The notes beneath the pieces were generated by a model, which did no database searches, was not told where the DNA came from, and saw nothing but the letters and a program-made list of their open reading frames with translations. Shown in pieces: positions 5,880 through 8,554 of a DNA stretch of 8,554 nucleotides; the first letter of the stretch is position 1; each line of letters opens with the position of its first letter. Source of the stretch: Candidatus Bathyarchaeota archaeon. Its GTDB lineage: Archaea; Asgardarchaeota; Lokiarchaeia; Sigyniarchaeales; Sigyniarchaeaceae. Location of the stretch: contig WJJB01000306.1 of the NCBI GenBank assembly GCA_014729935.1, positions 1-8,554 on the forward strand, written 5' to 3'. The position numbers and the translations under genes were made by a program.

Positions 5880-6149
5880 ATGGCGGATGGCTTTTTTAAA
5901 TCAATCACATTGGAAATCGCACGGGTAATAAACAAGCATTTTTCCGACGGAGCAATCATCGAAGTAAAGCATATCAGGAAGGTCATGGGAATCTCCTCAC
6001 GGAACCGCTCAAAAATCATATTCATCTCAAGAGCGCTCCAGACGCTCTCAGATAAGGGATCGCTCGAGTATGTAGGCAGGAACAGTCCCAAGAAATACAA
6101 GAAAGTCGAACATCTTGATATCAGTGCTATAAAGGGATGGGACATCTAG
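5880..6149 (+). CDS. Small winged-helix-like protein, putative DNA-binding regulator
   Basis: I do not recognise this 89-residue protein. It is basic. The pattern reads as helix 1 (about 8-20), a second helix in the stretch EVKHIRKVMG (28-37), a long third helix RNRSKIIFISRALQTLSDKG (41-60), then a probable wing LEYVGRNSPKKYKK (62-75). The helix-turn-helix spacing and the Lys/Arg-rich hairpin after helix 3 suggest a winged-helix DNA- or nucleic-acid-binding domain, with no room for an effector domain. An in-frame TAA at 5874-5876 means translation cannot begin further upstream, and the ATG at 5880 is the first available. A hairpin and T-run follow the stop. It converges with the tandem RAM-domain gene, which is ligand-binding without a DNA-binding part, so they might be partners; this is only positional inference. 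Confidence 0.6.
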   Translation: MADGFFKSITLEIARVINKHFSDGAIIEVKHIRKVMGISSRNRSKIIFISRALQTLSDKGSLEYVGRNSPKKYKKVEHLDISAIKGWDI

Positions 6150-6169
6150 ATCCCCCGACCCCTTTTTTT
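6131..6169 (+). terminator. Hairpin plus T-run terminator after the winged-helix gene
   Basis: AAAGGG (6131-6136) pairs with CCCTTT (6160-6165). Inner GGG/CCC pairing is also possible. The element runs into seven T's (6163-6169). The stem includes the last codons of the gene and its TAG stop (6147-6149). Confidence 0.55.
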
Positions 6170-6212
6170 CATGTGCCACGAGATAACCACGTCCTTTAAT
6201 TATTTGGGGGTG

Positions 6213-6243
6213 GGGCGTCGTGCCACGTGCCGATTCGACGCCC
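6213..6243. repeat. Perfect 8-base inverted repeat (GGGCGTCG / CGACGCCC)
   Basis: The arms at 6213-6220 and 6236-6243 are exactly complementary around a 15-base loop that itself contains the palindrome CACGTG. The right arm overlaps the next inverted repeat by two bases, so the two structures would be mutually exclusive or stacked. Confidence 0.6.
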
Positions 6244-6255
6244 ACGTGAACGTGG
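6242..6255. repeat. Palindrome CCACGT-GA-ACGTGG
   Basis: The perfect 6-base arms around a 2-base centre look more like a dimeric-protein operator than an RNA hairpin, since a 2-base loop is too tight. The half-site CCACGT recurs at 6223-6228. Confidence 0.5.
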
Positions 6256-6268
6256 AGGAGTTCTCGGC

Positions 6269-6287
6269 AAGAAAATTAAAGAGAAAG
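6269..6287 (-). terminator. T-rich terminator of the RAM-domain gene
   Basis: Read on the minus strand, this is a pyrimidine-rich run of T-tracts (CTTTCTCTTTAATTTTCTT) starting about 38 bases beyond the stop codon. No hairpin is evident. It is a plausible archaeal T-tract terminator. Confidence 0.4.
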
Positions 6288-6325
6288 AGTTGGAAAACGG
6301 TTGCTGGTGCAATGGTTTTCCTTTC

Positions 6326-6922
6326 TTACACCAACCACGAAAATCGTTCTTGGATCAACGTGTACTCCTTTAATGTCTTGAACCTGGAAAACATCATCAC
6401 GTTGACATCAATTACACCATTGATGAGCCTGATCTTGTTAAAGAGCTTTTCCAAGTAATACAGGTTGGTGCCCTTGAAACCAACTAAAAGATCCAGGTTT
6501 TGGCTGTGAAGGCAGAACGACACGAACTTGGTGAAGGTGCTATCCTCCTCGGGGCCAACCTTTTCGATCATGGCATTGAATACATGCTGATCCTTGCCAC
6601 ACTCGATATCCATGAAAAGCAAGCCATCGATTCCCGGTTCCCTGTCGATGTTCTCGTGTTTAATTTCTTTCATCTCTCCAAAGAAGAAGACAGTTGTTTC
6701 GGTCACTCCCTTGATGGAGCGTAGTCGATTGATGATATATTGATTCAATGTCTCGGGTGTCTCACACCAGATGAAGATCATCACGTCAAATGTCTCGAAC
6801 ACGATGGACAGTGCCACGGGTTCAATGCCGTTCGCGCTTACTAAGGAAGCTTGGAGATTCTCCCACACGTCCTCGAGATTACGGTTCTTGATATCAAGCG
6901 TTACCGCTGCCATCATTCCCAT
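6326..6922 (-). CDS. Tandem RAM (Lrp/AsnC ligand-binding) domain protein without DNA-binding domain
   Basis: The 198 residues hold two copies of the beta-alpha-beta-beta-alpha-beta RAM fold that binds amino acids and oligomerises in Lrp/AsnC regulators. Copy 1 spans about 2-82: strand AAVTLDI, helix LEDVWENLQ, strand FDVMIFIWCE, helix, then IKGVTETTVFFF (70-81). Copy 2 spans about 98-186: GLLFMDIE, helix, NLDLLVGFKG, helix, INGVIDVNVMMF (167-178). The GV near the last strand is the typical RAM ending. No N-terminal helix-turn-helix exists; the ATG at 6922 starts directly before strand 1. Stand-alone RAM proteins act as amino-acid sensors or modulate full-length Lrp proteins, and two fused copies would form a built-in dimer. 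Copy 2 is diverged and has a longer first helix-strand loop. A GGTGA ribosome binding site lies 7 bases before the start. The gene is divergent from the methyltransferase. Fold call fairly sure; ligand unknown. Confidence 0.75.
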   Translation of the reverse strand: MGMMAAVTLDIKNRNLEDVWENLQASLVSANGIEPVALSIVFETFDVMIFIWCETPETLNQYIINRLRSIKGVTETTVFFFGEMKEIKHENIDREPGIDGLLFMDIECGKDQHVFNAMIEKVGPEEDSTFTKFVSFCLHSQNLDLLVGFKGTNLYYLEKLFNKIRLINGVIDVNVMMFSRFKTLKEYTLIQERFSWLV

Positions 6923-6929
6923 GTTTGCG

Positions 6930-6934
6930 TCACC
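6930..6934 (-). promoter_or_regulatory. Shine-Dalgarno GGTGA of the RAM-domain gene
   Basis: GGTGA on the minus strand is complementary to the archaeal 16S rRNA 3' end and sits 7 bases before the ATG at 6922. It decides this start over the ATGs at codons 3 and 4, and it shows that this mRNA has a leader, unlike several neighbours. Confidence 0.7.
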
Positions 6935-6962
6935 TTGTTTCGTGCTATGGAATAATTACCTT

Positions 6963-6974
6963 GATATTATAATT
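6963..6974. promoter_or_regulatory. Palindromic TATA element between the RAM gene and the methyltransferase gene
   Basis: The core ATTATAAT (6966-6973) is its own reverse complement. It reads as a TATA box about 30 bases before the methyltransferase ATG at 7001. In the other direction it lies about 48 bases before the RAM-gene ATG, leaving room for a leader of roughly 20 bases that contains the GGTGA site. It may serve both genes, with the flanking BRE-like bases setting direction. Confidence 0.55.
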
Positions 6975-7000
6975 TGGATACTACCTTATTATTGTTGGGA

Positions 7001-8554
7001 ATGAATCTTTCCATGAAACCTATCGACTACCCCGTAGTGGCAAAAGCGCATGATGCCATGCACGTGCAGCATAAATATTGGTCTCGAAAACCAGTGAACG
7101 TTTTCCGGGAGCATATCGCCGCGATGACAGAACCAGGTGATATCTTGCTCGATCCATTTTGCGGATCTGGCGTGAGTGTTTCCCAATCGTTGATTTTAGG
7201 AAGGAAAGTAATTGGAACCGATATAAATCCCATTGCGATCCATATCACCCGGAATACCATTCAAAGGGGAGATATCGACCTGATATGCGGCGTATATGAA
7301 CGGTTAAAGCATCGATTGGAACCCGTGATACAGGATTTATACAAGACCCGGTGCACCAGGTGCCTGCACATCGATACCACCGAGACCATATGCATCCACT
7401 GGAAAGTCCATCATCCCATTCGCATCATTTACACGTGTAAATCCTGCGGTGAGGGTAACTGGAAGCGAAAGAAGTTCAGCAAGCGACCAGAAGCTGAAGA
7501 CCTCGCCCTTCTCGATTCGATAGAGAATCAAGAGATACCGCATTGGTACCCTGCAGTAAAAATCCCGGAAGGCATCGTGTTCAACCAAGCACGGCAGCAA
7601 GTGGAAAATTTCCACCAGCTTTTCACGAAAAGGAACCTGCGCGCCCTTTCCATCATTTTCCACGAGATCGAATCATTGCCTACCAGCACCAGGAAGGAAA
7701 CGAACATAAAAGAATTATACAAGTTTGCCTTCACCTCCATGATTCACCTTTGTTCCAAGATGACCCCCATTCGCCCATCCAGGCCCTACTCGAGTTTCTG
7801 GGCAACTAACTCCTACTGGCTACCGGGAAAATTCATGGAATCCAACGCGTGGAAAAAATTTGAATCGGCAATCATCGGTCCACAGGGATTGGTGGCTTCG
7901 CGCCGGGACGCAAACGCAAAATTACCCAAGGATATCACCTTGGTGGATGGCGTGCAGGAACTGCAAGAAAGGGATGGGGCCGTCGCATTGCTTAAAAAAC
8001 ATGATGCCCGTCACCTCACGGAGATAATTCCCAAGAACAGCATAGACTACATCATCACCGATCCACCTTACGCGGGTTCAATCCCTTACCTTGAATTATC
8101 CACCTTATGGGCAACGTGGCTCAGGATGGACACCGAAATGGAGTATGGTGATGAGATCTTGGTGGATCGCACCCGGGATAAGGATTTGGAAGACTTTGGA
8201 TCCATGTTGGAGCAATTTTTCCATGAAGCATTCGCAATACTCAAGCCGGGGAAGTATTTATCTTTCACGTATCATAATTTGGACGTGAACGCTAGGAGAT
8301 CCATTCTGCGAGCACCCTTGCGCGCTGGATTCGTCTTGAAATCAATTGTCTACCAACCACCACCTAGAGTCAGCCCCGCGCATACGTTACGCCCTTTCAA
8401 TTCTGCCGTTGGGGATTACATCGTTCGGTTGCATAAACCCACTTCTGATGAGTCTCAATCACCTGCATTACTACTTGAAGCTGAAGAAACGCCTCACGAG
8501 TTAAGAGACCGACAAGAGGCAATCTCCACATTGATCACGAGAATTCTCTTGGAC
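7001..8554 (+). CDS. Zinc-ribbon-containing DNA (adenine-N6 or cytosine-N4) methyltransferase, 3' end cut off
   Basis: 518 codons are open to the right edge with no stop, so the C-terminus is missing. Order: VQHKYWSRKPVNV (22-34), the segment that precedes motif I in many archaeal DNA methylases; motif I DPFCGSG (51-57), which binds S-adenosylmethionine; TDINPIA (73-79), the acidic end of strand 2; a zinc ribbon with Cys118/Cys121 and Cys146/Cys149; a helical middle region with RPYSSFWATNSYW (261-273); and motif IV DPPY (354-357), the catalytic motif for exocyclic amino methylation, in TDPPYAGSIPYLEL. The large insert between motifs I and IV (about 270 residues) probably holds the target-recognition region, giving an alpha-like motif order. 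DPPY fits N6-adenine or N4-cytosine methylation. No restriction endonuclease is visible here; a partner could lie to the right. The start at 7001 fits leaderless spacing from the TATA element; the ATG at 7013 is an alternative. Activity confident, target base and role open. Confidence 0.85.
   Translation, partial: MNLSMKPIDYPVVAKAHDAMHVQHKYWSRKPVNVFREHIAAMTEPGDILLDPFCGSGVSVSQSLILGRKVIGTDINPIAIHITRNTIQRGDIDLICGVYERLKHRLEPVIQDLYKTRCTRCLHIDTTETICIHWKVHHPIRIIYTCKSCGEGNWKRKKFSKRPEAEDLALLDSIENQEIPHWYPAVKIPEGIVFNQARQQVENFHQLFTKRNLRALSIIFHEIESLPTSTRKETNIKELYKFAFTSMIHLCSKMTPIRPSRPYSSFWATNSYWLPGKFMESNAWKKFESAIIGPQGLVASRRDANAKLPKDITLVDGVQELQERDGAVALLKKHDARHLTEIIPKNSIDYIITDPPYAGSIPYLELSTLWATWLRMDTEMEYGDEILVDRTRDKDLEDFGSMLEQFFHEAFAILKPGKYLSFTYHNLDVNARRSILRAPLRAGFVLKSIVYQPPPRVSPAHTLRPFNSAVGDYIVRLHKPTSDESQSPALLLEAEETPHELRDRQEAISTLITRILLD

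Larger units (their letters stand above)
6170..6325. other. Convergent intergenic region with clustered CCACG motifs
   Basis: Between two convergent genes, the stretch 6176-6255 carries CCACG at 6176, 6187, 6223 and 6242, and its complement CGTGG at 6251. It also has two inverted repeats and a TATA-like TTTAATTA (6195-6202) oriented to the right. An ORF crosses it but continues as antisense of the RAM gene and is not credible. I cannot tell whether this is a regulator-binding cluster, a structured RNA or 3' ends. Confidence 0.45.

Noticed and set aside
6213..6260. Possible tRNA, because of the GATTCGA stretch within a stem
   Set aside because: No acceptor stem, D-arm or anticodon arm of the right spacing can be built on either strand. 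The GATTCGA is in the loop and arm of the inverted repeat.
6171..6458. Plus-strand 95-codon ORF crossing the convergent gap
   Set aside because: Its second half is antisense of the RAM-domain gene, it begins inside the terminator region, and its first half is the repeat-bearing intergenic DNA.
7337..7663. Minus-strand 108-codon ORF
   Set aside because: It is antisense to the zinc ribbon and following region of the methyltransferase, whose cysteine motif explains the sequence.

Overview
The window looks archaeal. Several start codons lie 25-32 bases downstream of a TATA-like octamer with no room for a ribosome binding site, which is the leaderless arrangement common in archaea. The one clear Shine-Dalgarno is GGTGA. 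T-runs follow several genes. One surface protein ends in an IPGY motif, a membrane segment and a basic tail, and carries seven N-glycosylation sequons. Gene content (DUF6125-type protein, crotonase, large MOP flippase, stand-alone RAM domains, zinc-ribbon DNA methyltransferase) and intermediate GC would suit an Asgard-type archaeon, but I cannot assign a lineage from this sequence alone. There is no rRNA, tRNA, CRISPR array or insertion sequence that I can support.

Layout. On the left, two genes run leftwards and overlap by 4 bases: a membrane-anchored DUF4430 (transcobalamin-like) protein (502-918) and the N-terminal 168 codons of an ECF-transporter S component (1-505, cut by the window edge). 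Together they look like the ligand-capture end of a vitamin importer, cobalamin being the best guess. Diverging from them is a DUF6125-like cysteine-containing protein (1081-1608), followed by a glycosylation-rich surface protein with anchors at both ends (1706-2443). A crotonase-fold enzyme (2491-3306, minus strand) lacks one of the two hydratase glutamates. It diverges, across only 40 bases, from a 758-residue polysaccharide-flippase-like protein with an unusual C-terminal soluble domain (3347-5623).

The right part is more regulatory. An AT-rich 256-base gap precedes a small winged-helix-like protein (5880-6149). It converges on a gene for two fused Lrp/AsnC-type RAM domains with no DNA-binding domain (6326-6922). 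The gap between them holds nested inverted repeats and five CCACG motifs. The RAM gene diverges from a zinc-ribbon DNA methyltransferase (7001 to the right edge), and a palindromic TATA element lies between them. The three genes could form a small regulatory neighbourhood in which the DNA-binding and ligand-binding halves of an Lrp-like regulator are separate proteins, but this is inference from position and domains.
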